The notes: generated from the letters alone by a model not told the origin. A stretch of 57,170 nucleotides of DNA from Stentor coeruleus (GCA_001970955.1 MPUH01000398.1:1-57170), one strand, 5' to 3'; counted from the stretch's first letter, positions 1 through 10,705 are shown. Numbers and translations are program-made.

Positions 1-1060
1 CAATCTTCAATAACGTGTTTTTCTTTCTCTGCCCAATATTGACAGTAAGGAAATAAACCTCTTATAATTCTTACAAAACTGGAACAAAACAGTGTAGAAA
101 TGTCTCTACCCTTCTTTGAGAAAATCATATTAGGATACCTTAAAAAAATCAAATATTTACCCCTAATAGTTTGTTTAATTTTATTGCGTAATAAATGCTA
201 CCTTACCATAATCAGCGTTCCAGCAATGAAAATCACAAAAAACCCGATAAACTCAGTTATAATCCAAGCTCCCAACGACATCCTGTTCCGAAAAATACCA
301 GCTGTAATTATCCCCAAAATGACATCAACAAACTTGTCCCTTGTATTACCTTGATCTATTATAATTATAAGGGCTACTAAATATAGCAAACATAAAAAGC
401 CCGAAAATTATTAAGCTCAACACATAATCATGGATTTCTTGATCATAAGGTTTCAAAGTTTTATTCAAAATACCAAAATTACTTGGACCATGCTCAACAC
501 AATCAAATATAAAGGCTGAGTTTTTATATTAAGTGAATATTGTGTTGCTCCCATAAAGGCCTTGTATATATAGCTGCAGGTAAATACAAAGCTGTGACTA
601 TTGAAGCACATATGGTATATGTTTTATGGGTTTTTCTATAGCAAAAAGTAGTGCAATCCTGGTCTAAGAAACTATCTGTAAGTGAATCACTAATTGAATT
701 CCTGCACATAAATAGGTTTAAAAGCATAAAAAAAATGGGCAAAAAGCAAATGTGTCCAAAGACAGGTAAAAGCAACCCAGTCAAAAATTTTATTATTTTG
801 CATAGAAAATTACTCTCAAACATAACTTCAAAACGGAAAACCACGATTGTGCATAAAAAAAATTCAGATGCCTGCGAAAATTAGAACAGCGTTAATAAGC
901 ATCCAAAATTTACTGAACTCTAGTTTGGAAAATTGACTAAAATCAAGGGAAAAAAACCTGAAAATTGTTTGCAAGATATTTTTAAGAGTTTTGGCCTGGG
1001 CCAATTGACATTAACTGAAAGATTGGAATATGAAATAAGATAAAAAAATCATATCAGAAA
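1..1060 (-). pseudogene. Decayed multi-pass membrane protein gene, truncated by the window edge
   Basis: The minus strand reads as a hydrophobic protein only if frames are switched several times. From about 1040 down to 880 one frame gives FSKFWMLINAVLIFAG. It is cut by TGA and continues in another frame at about 870-535 with FLTGLLLPVFGHICFLPIFF and an acidic Cys-containing loop ending YLPAAIYTRPLWEQ. A further shift near 525 leads to VEHGPSNFGILNKTLKPYDQ, and another near 395 to ITAGIFRNRMSLGAW. An in-frame TAG at 198-200 then precedes 66 more open codons running off the window. None of the breaks fits the 15-nt intron consensus seen elsewhere here. The pattern of repeated membrane segments with Cys/acidic loops resembles the membrane-spanning tail of large ciliate Cys-rich surface proteins; that family link is from memory. 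Clustered assembly indels at homopolymers are an alternative to true decay. Confidence 0.55.
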
Positions 1061-1476
1061 ATGTTATCACTTGCTTAGTTTTGAGAGGAGTGACTTCTTT
1101 TTGGTAGTTTCTATATGATAAAATTTAACTAATTATGGCTATGCTAATAAACACATTTTCTCCATAGCTTACACATTTTATACTTAATATTACAAAGTCG
1201 AAAATTTGATAGAATCAAAAACCCAAAATAGACAAGATACTTATTAGAAAACTTTTAATTATAGAGCACAAATTAGAATTATTAGCAACTAACTATCCCT
1301 GAATCCAATAGAAAATTTTCAAAATACTCCACATAATATCTCCCAACTCAAAATCCTTCCCTAAAATCTCGCACCATTTCCCTTAATCTAAATTTACTTC
1401 TCAACTCTTAAAAATCATTCATATTCATCACCTCCAAAAATAACCAAAGATAGGTTATCATATTAACTATCTATGC
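1061..1476. other. AT-rich spacer
   Basis: Low-complexity AT-rich DNA between the left-edge pseudogene and the 3' end of the SEC14-like gene. I see no coding frame, RNA gene or repeat. Confidence 0.5.
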
Positions 1477-2313
1477 TCAAATTCTTTCAGAACTAATTCT
1501 AGAACGGATATCAGGGTCTCTCCAAGGGCCTGCATCACTACTCAAGCAGCCGCCAGCACATTGGCAGGTTCCACCAAGGAAATCAGGGAGGTTTTCCGGA
1601 GCTACCAACTCCAACAGCTTCTTCTGATATTTACTTCCTTCAGTAGTGATTTTTTTCTGCGTGCGTTCATCAATCCATGGACGAATAACCTTCCAAGCTA
1701 CAGAGAAAAGCATTGGCGTATTGATAATAAACATCTTACCTAATATCTCTGGGTAATAGTCTTGGGCAATACTCGAAGCCAACTTCACAAAATTGTAAAC
1801 ACTAGACTTCATGAGCTTAGTAGAAGATCCCCCAAGGTCTAAAATAGTCAAACTCTGCTCAACACGATACCCTGCAGCAACACAGCATGATGGGATTCTA
1901 TAAGAAATCATACTCTCATATTCTCTTATATAATACCTTATCATCCTTTCTTCAGTTGTTATTTGAAAGATACGTTTCATGTCAATAAACCCATATCGTT
2001 CTATGTAAATAAGTCTCCCATATCGATCGGTTTTATGGAAGCCATGTGGGTAGATTTCTTTTAAAGCTGGGGCTTCAGGGAAATCAAAGGATTCAATGCT
2101 GTCAACGTTTTGTTCGCGACGCCACTCGACGTACTTTGAAAACATTTCTAAGGCTTTTTCAAAGACAAATTTACGAGCTCGGAGGAAACGCGCTAGAGTA
2201 TGGTCATTCCAGCTTCCTGGTACTGCTTCTCTGAACCTGTCAAGGGTTTTGCGTTCTTCGGGGTTCAGAGACTCGAGCAAAGACTCGATTTCAGCAGGCC
2301 TTTGTCTTTCCAT
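1477..2313 (-). CDS. SEC14-like CRAL-TRIO lipid-transfer protein
   Basis: A complete 278-aa protein starting at ATG 2313. Residues about 20-65 form the helical CRAL-TRIO N-terminal region (ARFLRARKFVFEKALEMF, the usual LLRFLRAR-type motif). Residues about 85-250 form the SEC14 lipid-binding fold, with DRYGRLIYIERYG, LTILDLGGSS, AQDYYPEILGKMFIINTP and PENLPDFLGGTC. These are the hallmark segments of the family, which exchanges phosphatidylinositol and phosphatidylcholine or other hydrophobic ligands between membranes in the cytosol. Its length is typical of single-domain family members; there is no GOLD or spectrin extension. No intron is needed. The ligand cannot be told from the sequence. 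The next plus-strand gene, a CDP-alcohol phosphatidyltransferase, is also a phospholipid gene, but it lies 1.4 kb away and nothing shows coupling. Confidence 0.93.
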   Translation of the reverse strand: MERQRPAEIESLLESLNPEERKTLDRFREAVPGSWNDHTLARFLRARKFVFEKALEMFSKYVEWRREQNVDSIESFDFPEAPALKEIYPHGFHKTDRYGRLIYIERYGFIDMKRIFQITTEERMIRYYIREYESMISYRIPSCCVAAGYRVEQSLTILDLGGSSTKLMKSSVYNFVKLASSIAQDYYPEILGKMFIINTPMLFSVAWKVIRPWIDERTQKKITTEGSKYQKKLLELVAPENLPDFLGGTCQCAGGCLSSDAGPWRDPDIRSRISSERI

Positions 2314-3698
2314 TTATATAATTATAGGTTAAATGACTGATCCTTGATTAATTTCACCACAATTTAATTGGCTGAAGATATTTTTTGCGTATTTTTACCC
2401 TGAGTACTGATGCTTTTCAGTTTTGAAAGCATTTTTTTTGCCAGCTTCATTGAAGTGGGATACTATTTATAAGGAAATTTGCTGGTTTGATGAGGAAATC
2501 CAATGCGGCTGTGTAGAGATTAGTATAAGACTTATTATGCTTAAATTCTAATAGGTAAAATTTAATAATATTTGCATGATTCAGGTAAGAATTATGTGTA
2601 TATATTTTTATTTATATTCATAATTTAAGTATAAATGGGATTTTGTTTTTTATGAGGTTTATTTTCTGTTGGGAAATAATTTTTATCTGAGAAGTTATTA
2701 TTTGAAGTAAGTTCATACATCGAATCTTATATTTTAATTTTTATGAGTGTTATTAAGCATAAAGTTGTGGAAGATTTTTAGTTTAATGATTGAGTTAGAA
2801 TTTGATTTATAAAATAATATTAAATAAGGTTTTAATATGATAGATGATGGATAAATGCTAAGTTTGCTTATAACTGGACAATTACTTTTTCTATTTGAAA
2901 TTTAGAGTTATATGAAGTCAATTTCTCGATATGATTATATTTATACAAACTTACAACTTATATCAACTCGAAAGTATCACTTATGATGAACTTAACAAAA
3001 AAAGTAATTTCCTGCAAAATATTTACTTAGAAAAGCATAAATAAATGCTTTCCAAAATATCAGTCAGTGCTATGAATGCAATCCAAAATCATAAGTCAAT
3101 CAGTCTATAACAAAATAAAAAACTGGAGATTTATATTTTTGAGAGTAGTAATAATAATCAGGCACATAATAAGACATAATTTGTAAATGCTTGATAGAGA
3201 CATTTGATATTAGAAACTGTTAAGACTTAAGGTGAAGGACCTTCACTAAGGTTTTACATTGATGATAACTAATGAAAAGCCTAATCATTTTATTATATTG
3301 ATGGAGATTCAATATTTCACAGACTAGAACTTATACTTTATAAATGATGCATTTGATTTGTATGAAAGATTGTTGTGGCTTAACTCTAGAAGTTAGATTT
3401 GCCCCTACCGCCTTACAAATTTTCTTGGATTTATTTTCATAAACTTAATAAGAAAATATGGAAAGATATTTTCACAGAATTGATGAAGCTAATACTCATA
3501 AACTTTATAAACTAATATAAATTAAGCTTAATCTACTAATCTAATTAAACTTATTTTATTTCTTCTAAAAAGCCGCAAACCGCATTGTCTCTAAAACCTA
3601 CTATAAAAAATCCACACAAAATTTTTTCTCCTACAAATCTGACTTTAAATAATCCTTTATTCAAATATCCATGCTAAATCTATCAAATTTACAATAAA
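2314..3698. other. Long AT-rich spacer with a possible decayed coding patch
   Basis: Mostly featureless AT-rich DNA upstream of both flanking genes. A short perfect inverted repeat (GTGAAGGACCTTCAC) sits at about 3232-3246. Around 3250-3475 the plus strand shows a protein-like frame (for example LMITNEKPNHFIILMEIQYF) interrupted by TAG codons, listed separately. No tRNA or other RNA gene was recognised. Confidence 0.4.
3250..3475 (+). pseudogene. Possible decayed coding segment, unidentified
   Basis: One plus-strand frame reads LMITNEKPNHFIILMEIQYF, a TAG, then NDAFDLYERLLWLNSRS, a TAG, then ICPYRLTNFLGFIFINLIRK before ending in TGA TGA. The composition looks like protein, but there is no intact start, no recognised domain, and the stops are not explained by introns. 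It may be a gene relic or chance openness in AT-rich DNA. I cannot assign a function. Confidence 0.2.
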
Positions 3699-4340
3699 AT
3701 GTTTGATTTATACCTACGGATGATCCAACAAAAAGTCTTCACCCCAATAGCATCTCTGTTAGCCCGACTCTTTACTCCAAACCAAATAACCCTCATAGCC
3801 TTTGTATTTGGCCTCTTATCCTCTTATTATCTCTTTTACAGTCATAACTTCCTAGGAATTCTGCTCTTTGCCCTAAATCGTATATTTGATGGCTTAGATG
3901 GAACTGTTGCAAGACTTACAAACAAACAATCAGATTTTGGAGGCTATTTAGACATAGTCACAGATTTCATTGTTTATTCCTTAATACCTATATCCTTAAC
4001 TTTATCAAACCCAAGCATATATGCTTTAACTTTACTATCCATTATGATGTCAACTTTTTTCGTCAATGCAGCATCATTATTCCAACTATCTGCACTATTA
4101 GAAAAAAGAAACCTTGGAAGTAAGGCAAATAAAGAAAAAACAAGTGTTTGTATGCCTCCTGCTGTAAGCTGTATGTAGCTTATTGAAGGTTTTGAGACTT
4201 ATTGTGTTTATTTTACTTTTATGGCATTTCCTCAGTATAAAGTACTATGTATTTAGGAATCGATTTTTATATTCTTTTCGATATGCGTTTCTATTAATGT
4301 GATTCAAAGGCTTAGGTGGGCTTATATGAATTTAGTTTAA
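3699..4340 (+). CDS. CDP-alcohol phosphatidyltransferase family enzyme (two 15-nt introns)
   Basis: The 203-aa product needs two introns, 4164-4178 and 4242-4256; unspliced, the frame stops at the TAG of intron 1. Residues about 65-90 carry the family signature DG-x2-DG-x2-AR-x8-G-x3-D-x3-D (DGLDGTVARL ... GGYLDIVTD), which binds Mg2+ and the CDP-alcohol. Several membrane helices flank it: residues about 30-50, 95-130, and a C-terminal helix created only after splicing (ESIFIFFSICVSINVIQRL). Enzymes of this family join a CDP-activated lipid or headgroup to an alcohol in the ER or mitochondrial membrane; phosphatidylinositol synthase and phosphatidylglycerophosphate synthase are examples. The length fits small members of about 200 aa. 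The alcohol substrate cannot be decided from the motif. The first helix is preceded by LARLFTPNQITL, a usual family opening. Confidence 0.88.
4164..4178 (+). other. 15-nt intron 1 of the CDP-alcohol transferase
   Basis: GTAAGCTGTATGTAG. Its terminal TAG is an in-frame stop; removal joins PPA to LIEGFETYCVYF and keeps the frame open. It fits GTANNNNNNANNTAG with A at position 10. Confidence 0.88.
4242..4256 (+). other. 15-nt intron 2 of the CDP-alcohol transferase
   Basis: GTACTATGTATTTAG. Removal joins PQYK to ESIFIFFSICV, giving a final membrane helix and a TAA stop at 4338-4340. It is the only one of the seven introns beginning GTAC rather than GTAA. Confidence 0.85.
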
Positions 4341-4667
4341 TATTAGTTATTAAGATTGAATTAGAGACTTGTTTAAGAGACTATTTTGGGAATTTGGCTT
4401 AGGAGAAAAATTGAATGTTTTTCAAGTTTTTTTAAGAGAATAATCCTGAGAATTTTTATGAGTTTGCTTGGATGGAGAGACTGGCTTTTGAAATTTTAGA
4501 TTTTTAAAGGATTGGACTGGGCTTTGAATTTTGTGCACTAGCTGCAGGTTCGGTCTGATTACTTTCAGTGGCATTTGAGTCAGAATTTCTTTGCTCCTTT
4601 TTTTATTCTTATGCCTTTTATATGATTGTTTTTTACAAAATATAACCTAATTCACATTCCTTTCTGT

Positions 4668-4856
4668 CTATGTTTTCTTCTTCAGAATGGTAATAATTTC
4701 AATAAAAATCCTTCTCTTATTTGTTAGAAGTAGCGCATCTGTACTATAAACCCTTATTCCTTTTGTTTTAGATCTTGTCCTTAACTCATAAAGCCTGCTT
4801 ACAATCAATCTTTTTTCAGAGCATTCGAAAATTTGGCTTATACAATCTTGAGGCAT
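4668..4856 (-). CDS. Weak small ORF, hypothetical
   Basis: A 62-codon frame starts at ATG 4856 and ends TILKKKT. It is basic (RLYELRTRSKTKG) with no signal peptide, membrane helix or known motif. An in-frame TAG lies shortly upstream and no intron fitting the local consensus extends it. It may be chance openness or the last piece of a decayed gene. It is listed only because the segment looks more protein-like than the surrounding spacer. Confidence 0.15.
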   Translation of the reverse strand: MPQDCISQIFECSEKRLIVSRLYELRTRSKTKGIRVYSTDALLLTNKRRIFIEIITILKKKT

Positions 4857-5406
4857 TGAGTATAAAACTTTTACCCCTTGCTAAATTTATCCTTTTTGGC
4901 ATAAGATTTTCTTTTCACTGTAGTAGTTTTTGTTTTACAGTGAGTTTGTGATGTTTCTATGGGTTCATTAGAGAAATTATAGATAATTCATATGATATTC
5001 GCGAAAGTAAGTATTTTTCTTTTCAAGAATTACATTCTTTTAATAATTTTATATTATCTCTGGGAGTTATAGCTTCTTTTTTAGTTTTTTGCTTTCGTTT
5101 TCAAGCATTCAATTGAGATCGGCATTTTTCTTGTTTTAATATTCAGCTTTTGTGAGTAAATTTTAGAGTATTGAAAAAACACTTTTCTGTTATTTAGATT
5201 TTAAACAGAAAATCAGAATCAATATTTTGTTAGGATTGAGAATTTTATGCCTAGAATATTATCAATCATCAAATGATAATAATTATATCTTAGTCTAAAA
5301 ATCCTTCTCGAAAGAAATCAAAAATTTTAGTATATCTTTCAACAATTATTAATATTTTTCAATTCCTATACCTCAAATTCTTCTTTCAGCTACAGCCTAG
5401 TCTTGC

Positions 5407-5433
5407 CTATATAATTATATGAAAATTATATAG
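5407..5433. repeat. Perfect 10-bp inverted repeat (hairpin)
   Basis: CTATATAATT at 5407-5416 and its exact reverse complement AATTATATAG at 5424-5433 flank a 7-nt loop, ATATGAA. It is all A/T except the end base pair, so it could arise by chance in this composition. Confidence 0.5.
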
Positions 5434-6366
5434 TTTATTTCTCACCATTCTTTATTCAAAAAATCAAAATCTTATTCTTGAATTCTGATTGACCCATTTA
5501 AGTTAAATTTCAAGTGACAGATTTCGAATTCAAATCTTAGAAAAAAATTAGGAAAAAATATCTTTGGGCCTGCAAAAACACTGGCCATTCTGCAGCACAA
5601 AAATATCGAAAATAGTAAATATGATGCCATTCATATAAAAAAGTGAAAAAACTAAATCTATATCTTCGTTTTCTACAAGATATTTTTATGGATTTTTGTT
5701 GTAAAAATTTCCTAATTTTTTTGTTAAGCATAAACCATGCTTGACTTTTTCATTAATAAAATATAAGCAGTTTTGGGGAATTGTGAAAAAACTTTTCCTT
5801 AGAAACTGGAAAGGGCAAGTAAATGCCATTCTGTGATAAGCATATACGCCATTAATTCTAATAAGTATTCTTACATAATTTTATGTGTCCCCATACTTTT
5901 GTCACTTAAAAAATGCACTTATTGTCAAAAATTTACAGTAGTTAAATTTTATAATCATAAGAAAATATGTGAAACTTAATGAGATAAATGCTATGAAATC
6001 AGTATTTTCGAATAAAAACCACTTTAAATAATATAACTTGGATATAAAGCTTATGATCAGAACTTTAAAAAGAAGTCTTATGCAGTCCTATCCAAAAAAA
6101 TCTAAAAATTAAATCCTTACCATTTTCCAGGATCTATTAAGTACTAATATAATCATAAACGTTACACAAAATTACTAAAAACTAATAATCAGAAAAAAAA
6201 ATTAAACAAAATCCAAAAAATTCCAGTAATGGAAAAGCTATACACAAATTATAGTAATAACATTCCAGCAGATAATACTACAGAACCAATTCGACAGGGT
6301 TTATCCTAAGATAAACTATACTATCTTTATATTCTACTTGATATTTATATTTAATACGGTCGGTCT

Positions 6367-6747
6367 TCACTCAGTATGACCTAAACTTAACATGTCATAC
6401 AATTTTGCAGTCATTGGGAGTTTATAATGAAATGCAAGTTCTGACCTTTCTTGGTGTATGGGAGGAAGAGTTGGTAATTTAAGGACATTTGGTGGAATAT
6501 ACTCAGAGTGATCACAATTATATTGTGAATTTAATATAAATGAACTATTCAACTGAGAGGAGGGCTTAGCCTTATGAAATGTATAATGTGAAAATAATCT
6601 CTCTAAAGACATAAAAAGGGAATCACAACTTGGGCATCTATATACTGAAGTATCGAGGTGACAAGAATTAATGTGTGTGATCAAATATGCCTTGCTTTGG
6701 AAGTTTTTTCTACATTCTTTGTAGTAGCACTGGAGTTCTTGTTCCAT
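6367..6747 (-). CDS. Small tandem C2H2 zinc-finger protein
   Basis: A complete 126-aa protein. Finger 1 uses C7-x4-C12-x12-H25-x4-H30 and finger 2 uses C38-x2-C41-x12-H54-x3-H58, separated by the short linker LDTSVYR. Spacing is close to classical C2H2 fingers, but the linker is not TGEKP. Each finger has the expected hydrophobics (NFQSKAYLITH; LFMSLERLFSH). The C-terminal half (about 60-126) is Ser/Pro/Asn-rich without recognised domains. Such proteins bind DNA, RNA or protein; two fingers alone do not decide which. The frame is intact with no intron, and the gene sits alone between two long spacers. Confidence 0.82.
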   Translation of the reverse strand: MEQELQCYYKECRKNFQSKAYLITHINSCHLDTSVYRCPSCDSLFMSLERLFSHYTFHKAKPSSQLNSSFILNSQYNCDHSEYIPPNVLKLPTLPPIHQERSELAFHYKLPMTAKLYDMLSLGHTE

Positions 6748-7908
6748 TCTGTAATGTATAATGGGTCCATTTTCTTATTTAATAAGATTGGAAGGCTTTG
6801 AGAACTATAATTGCTGGTTGGCTGTTATTAAGGAGTTTGATTTGTTATGAGAAAGGTTTATCGATAAAAGATAAGTCAGTTTCCTTAGTTTAATGATAAT
6901 ATGTACATATAAAATTATTGAAAAAAACCTTTTTAAAAAATGCCCTTTTAAGGTTTGTCTTTTGGTTTAAGTTTATGAATTATGCTATTTAAACACAAAA
7001 ATTTAGTGAAGCTGAGAATAGTACTGGTTTCACTGATGAAGCCCTTTAGACACTTATACATTTATGTATGGCATGCATATTTAACTTAAGGCTTAATGAT
7101 ATGATCACTGATAGAAATGAAAATCTAAGCAGGGATATAGGGTCAGCAATTTCTAGAAGGTCAAACTTTTAGGATAAAATTTTTATTGATATGAAGTTTA
7201 AGGATTCTTCTTTCTTGAAGGATAATCAGAAAAAAATCTTTTAAAAATTCTGGAATTAGGATTAGAAGGATTTTAATAAGTAATAAAGCTTGTGCTAGGG
7301 TATGATAATTTTTTGGAAAGAGAAGAAGGAATGAGCTATTAAGTATGGTTTGTTTTTTTGGGTAAGATTTGGTTTAGGTGATTATTTGAGAGCATTAGAG
7401 ATGAAGAATTTTTATAAAATGATTTACTAGATGAATTTGAGATTAAGGGTATTTGAGAGATTTGCGAATAGGATTTGTGGCTAAGATTGGGTTTAATACG
7501 ATTTGAGAGTGAAAATGGTTTGATCATAAGGCTTAAGACATATTTTTGAATGAAGAAAAGTTAATATGATAGAATGGTGAGAATAGGAGTATTTTTATGG
7601 AAGGTTGTTGTTAAGTTTTTGGTAAGGTGATTAAAAGATAGTTAGGGATTTATTATGATGGTTTTTATAGTAGATTATAGATTTTTTTATGATTAATTGA
7701 TAAATTAAGTATTAGCAATCATAAAAAGGTTGATTCGGTACTCAAGCAACTTTTTGAATGAATTCCATTTTCCCTCATAATCTGGAAAATTTATATTAAA
7801 AAACCTAAAACATATTTTCCCTTCAAAACTCTAACTCCATGGCAAAACTCTCTCTTTTCATGTTCACTGCAAAATTGAGAACTTTAACCTTTACAAAAAC
7901 ATTATAAA
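6748..7908. other. AT-rich spacer with one weak minus-strand ORF
   Basis: No recognised gene. A Ser/Asn-rich 62-codon frame at 7339-7527 (minus) is listed separately at low confidence. The stretch from about 7700 to 7908 is the probable 5' flank of the 4-TM protein gene. Confidence 0.4.
7339..7527 (-). CDS. Low-complexity small ORF, hypothetical
   Basis: A 62-codon frame starts with ATG at 7527 and reads MIKPFSLSNRIKPNLSHKSY, then becomes Ser/Asn/Lys-rich and ends PKKTNHT. It has no domain, signal or membrane segment. The strand is relatively C-rich compared with the spacer, the only hint of selection. No intron of the local type extends it. Confidence 0.2.
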   Translation of the reverse strand: MIKPFSLSNRIKPNLSHKSYSQISQIPLISNSSSKSFYKNSSSLMLSNNHLNQILPKKTNHT

Positions 7909-8622
7909 ATGGAAATCCTCGAAGATCAAGACGCAAAAATTGTCATGGACCATGAAGAAGAAGCTAAAAACCCTCTCGACAACATATTCAAAAATATAAT
8001 CTCTGGGGAAAATGCTAAAAACTACACCAGATGGGCCCTTTACGCTATCAAAGCTGAAATCACAATCAATGAACTCAGATTTTGCTTATACTGGATCACA
8101 TTAGTTGAAATATTCATAATCACATTCTCAACAGTTATTCTCGCAATGCAAGGATCTTTTGTCATTTTCTTACATCTTTTGCATTTTTTCAGACCAATTC
8201 TATGCATAAAACTTATATCAAATCTCCCTAGGTCACATGATATATTTGAAGAACTTCCTAGCTTATCCGATGCAAATACAATGCAACCAGTTATATATGC
8301 GCATTTTCAAAGGGCAAATAGTTATTTTACGAAATATGTTGTTCTTTCGTTTGCTTGTATAATTTTAGATGTTGTTGGTTGCATTATTTCTTTTACGATA
8401 TTCTCGACTAATAAAAACGCAGATTTTTTATATGGAATTGCTGCTTGGGTATTGCTATGTTTTGATTGCTTTTTGATATTTTGGTACAATACTTTGAGGT
8501 GGATGTACCCTGATGTTATATGGCAGAATATTCGTTCCATCCTCAAAAGTGGCCTCTATAATGCCCAAACTTTCCTCAGTGAGTTCGCAAACTCTTTACG
8601 CAATCGTTTTAGACGTAACTAA
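7909..8622 (+). CDS. Four-helix membrane protein of unknown function
   Basis: A complete 237-aa protein. An acidic cytosolic N-terminus (about 1-60) is followed by four hydrophobic segments at roughly 61-80, 83-100, 142-165 and 170-192 (for example LYWITLVEIFIITFSTVILA and VVLSFACIILDVVGCIISFT). The tail is basic (SLRNRFRRN). I recognise no family. Its stop codon is 16 nt before the ATG of the CNBD K+ channel on the same strand, so it could share a promoter region or be co-expressed with it, perhaps as an accessory subunit; that is inference from spacing only. A GT-AG 15-mer at 8615-8629 was considered as an intron and rejected because it lacks the invariant A10. Confidence 0.85.
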   Translation: MEILEDQDAKIVMDHEEEAKNPLDNIFKNIISGENAKNYTRWALYAIKAEITINELRFCLYWITLVEIFIITFSTVILAMQGSFVIFLHLLHFFRPILCIKLISNLPRSHDIFEELPSLSDANTMQPVIYAHFQRANSYFTKYVVLSFACIILDVVGCIISFTIFSTNKNADFLYGIAAWVLLCFDCFLIFWYNTLRWMYPDVIWQNIRSILKSGLYNAQTFLSEFANSLRNRFRRN

Positions 8623-8638
8623 ATCTTAGATAATAAAA

Positions 8639-10705
8639 ATGTCAAAAGTCCACCCAATAAACAGCAAGAGGGCGCTTATTTCATCACGTGAAGATGAAGG
8701 CCAATCTGAACTAGATATGACAATCCGATCTGTTCCAGCAGGTGGCTCATCAGATGAAGAAGATACAATTCGTGACAATATTCAACGTCTAATTCACAAA
8801 GATGACTTTAAACGTAACATTGAAGACCGTTCTGATGCTATGAATTTATTGAACCTTCGCCAGAATCTTAATAATAAAACAAATACTTATTCAAGATCAG
8901 GTGGAGAAAGCTTAGATGGGGAAGAATCTTTAGCATCTGGAGCTTTAAAACTTGGTAACAAAATGCCTATTGGGATTATCCTTCCCGATTCACGTTTTAT
9001 GTCTTATTGGACTATTTTAGTATTGATAGCTTTGATTTATACAGCCACTTTTATGCCGTATTTGATTGCATTTTATGAGGATATTCCGAATAACTGGCTT
9101 TTGGTGGAAGTTGTTTTTGATGGGGTTTTTACTCTGGACTTTATTATGAACTTTAATATTGCGTATTATGATAAGTATGATTTGATCGTCAGCAGGATTA
9201 AAATTTTTAGAAACTACTTGACTAGTTGGCTGCTGATTGATTTTGTGGCTTGCTTTCCGTTTTCGATGATATCATTGATCAGCACAGGACAGGGGACTAG
9301 TGAAGGAAGATTGTTGAAAATCGCTAAATTACCTCGAGTCGCTAGGATTATCCGTATCTTAAGGCTGATAAAAGTTATAAAAACCGCTAAATTCATGAGA
9401 TGGTATAATGAGACTATGGAACGATTAAACATAAGTGCTACAATTTCCCGTGGGATTAAATTCATAGGTTTTATTTTTGTCCTTCTGCATCTAACAAGTT
9501 GTGCATGGTACTTTATTGACAAAATAGATGGGTTTTCTCCTGAAACCTGGGTTGTACGTAACAAACTTGAAGACCATGAAAGTGAAGATCTCTACCTTTT
9601 TTCCTTATACTGGGGTTTAACTGTACTCGACACAATAGGCTACGGGGACATTGTCCCAGTCATAACAAGTGAAAGAATTCTCTGTTTAATCTGGCTAGTC
9701 TTTGGGGTATCATTTTATTCATATGCAATAAGTAATCTATCAGTTATATTCTACAATATGAATACAAGAGAAAACTATATTAAACGTAAAGAAGAATACC
9801 TTAAAGAATTCGCTCATAATGTCAAACTCCCTAAAGCACTTTTAAAGCAAGTCAAGTTTTATGTTCGTTACAATTACAGACACAATGTATTTTGTTGGTC
9901 TGATATGAATAATTTCCTTAAAGAACTTCCTTCAAAACTATATACTAAAGTGTATAATCATATTTTTAAGGATGTTCTTGATAATATTACTTTTTTTAAA
10001 TGCAAACCTCCTGCTTTTATATCAGAACTCATGCCATTGTTGAAGACTGTTGTTGTTCATGAAGGGTATGAACTATATTCATATGGGTCACCACCAAGAG
10101 ATGTGTTTTTTTTATTGAAAGGTAGGGTTATGGTTAAAGATAAAAGTGATGCGGTACTTTTTTCATATGTTAGAGGGAGTTATTTTGGGGAAATTGAACT
10201 GATGTATAAAACTGATAGGAAAAGCTCAATACAAGTAGAGCAGACAGCGCATTTGTTGAAGGTGGATGGGCAGGATTTCTTAGCAGTAATTGAGAGGTTT
10301 CAGGAAATCAAAGATGAGATTGAAGAAGTTGCCTCTAAAAGATATCATTATTTTCTTGAAAGAAAAAAGAAATTCAAAGAAGCTAGGAAAAAACTTGAGG
10401 AGCTGCAGAAAAAAACCAATGTCGACTTGATAAAACTTAATCCTCTTATACATGATATTATGAATATTAAAATAGAAGAGACAAAAGTTGATAAAGAAGA
10501 AGAGGAAAAGAAAGTCGAAGATGATGATTATCAGTCATTGGCATTGAAAATTTCTGAGAATATTAAGGAAATCAAGTCGAAAATATCTGAGGTTAGTGAG
10601 TTTTATAAAGAGGTTCTATCTTTAAAAAATGAGTAAGTGATATATAGACAAGATGAGACATTTGGTAAACTAGAGAAACTTTTACTAATGTTAGATAGGC
10701 AATAA
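8639..10705 (+). CDS. Cyclic-nucleotide-binding-domain voltage-gated K+ channel (one intron)
   Basis: The product is 683 aa after removal of intron 10633-10647. Disordered acidic N-terminus about 1-110; S1 about 121-145; S2 and S3 to about 215; S4 about 223-250 with a basic residue at nearly every third position (LPRVARIIRILRLIKVIK); S5 about 273-293; selectivity filter TIGYGD near 331, as in K+-selective channels; S6 about 346-372; C-linker, then CNBD about 465-570 with RGSYFGEIELMY and an Arg (TDRKSS) at the phosphate-binding position. The C-terminus is a charged coiled coil. This is the EAG/HCN/CNG-like class, without an obvious N-terminal PAS domain. In ciliates such channels shape membrane potential and ciliary beat. 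The splice adds a plausible coiled-coil tail, EQDETFGKLEKLLLMLDRQ. Whether cAMP or cGMP binds cannot be told. Confidence 0.93.
10633..10647 (+). other. 15-nt intron of the CNBD channel
   Basis: GTAAGTGATATATAG. Unspliced, the frame ends in TAA inside the intron. Splicing completes a Glu codon and adds 19 residues of coiled coil before TAA 10703-10705. A is at position 10. Confidence 0.82.

Larger units (their letters stand above)
4341..6366. other. 2-kb AT-rich spacer with weak coding-like fragments and a hairpin
   Basis: Two weak signals lie here. At about 4390-4640 the plus strand has protein-like frames (for example LLGWRDWLLKF) broken by TAG. At 4668-4856 the minus strand has a 62-codon ATG-started frame ending IIEIITILKKKT-like sequence. 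Neither matches a family and neither has a convincing context. A 10-bp perfect inverted repeat lies at 5407-5433. The rest is featureless. Confidence 0.4.

Noticed and set aside
550..590. A GT...AG stretch of 14 nt in the left-edge pseudogene as a splice fix
   Set aside because: It is 14 nt (GTATTTACCTGCAG), does not fit the 15-nt consensus, and the resulting frame soon stops.
5537..5731. 64-codon minus ORF rich in Phe, Lys and Arg
   Set aside because: Low complexity, no motif, no context; consistent with chance in AT-rich DNA.
8615..8629. A GTAA...TAG 15-mer at the end of the 4-TM gene that could be an intron
   Set aside because: Position 10 is T, not the invariant A, and splicing would run the frame about 20 codons into the start of the K+ channel gene out of frame before a stop. 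The plain TAA stop is more likely.
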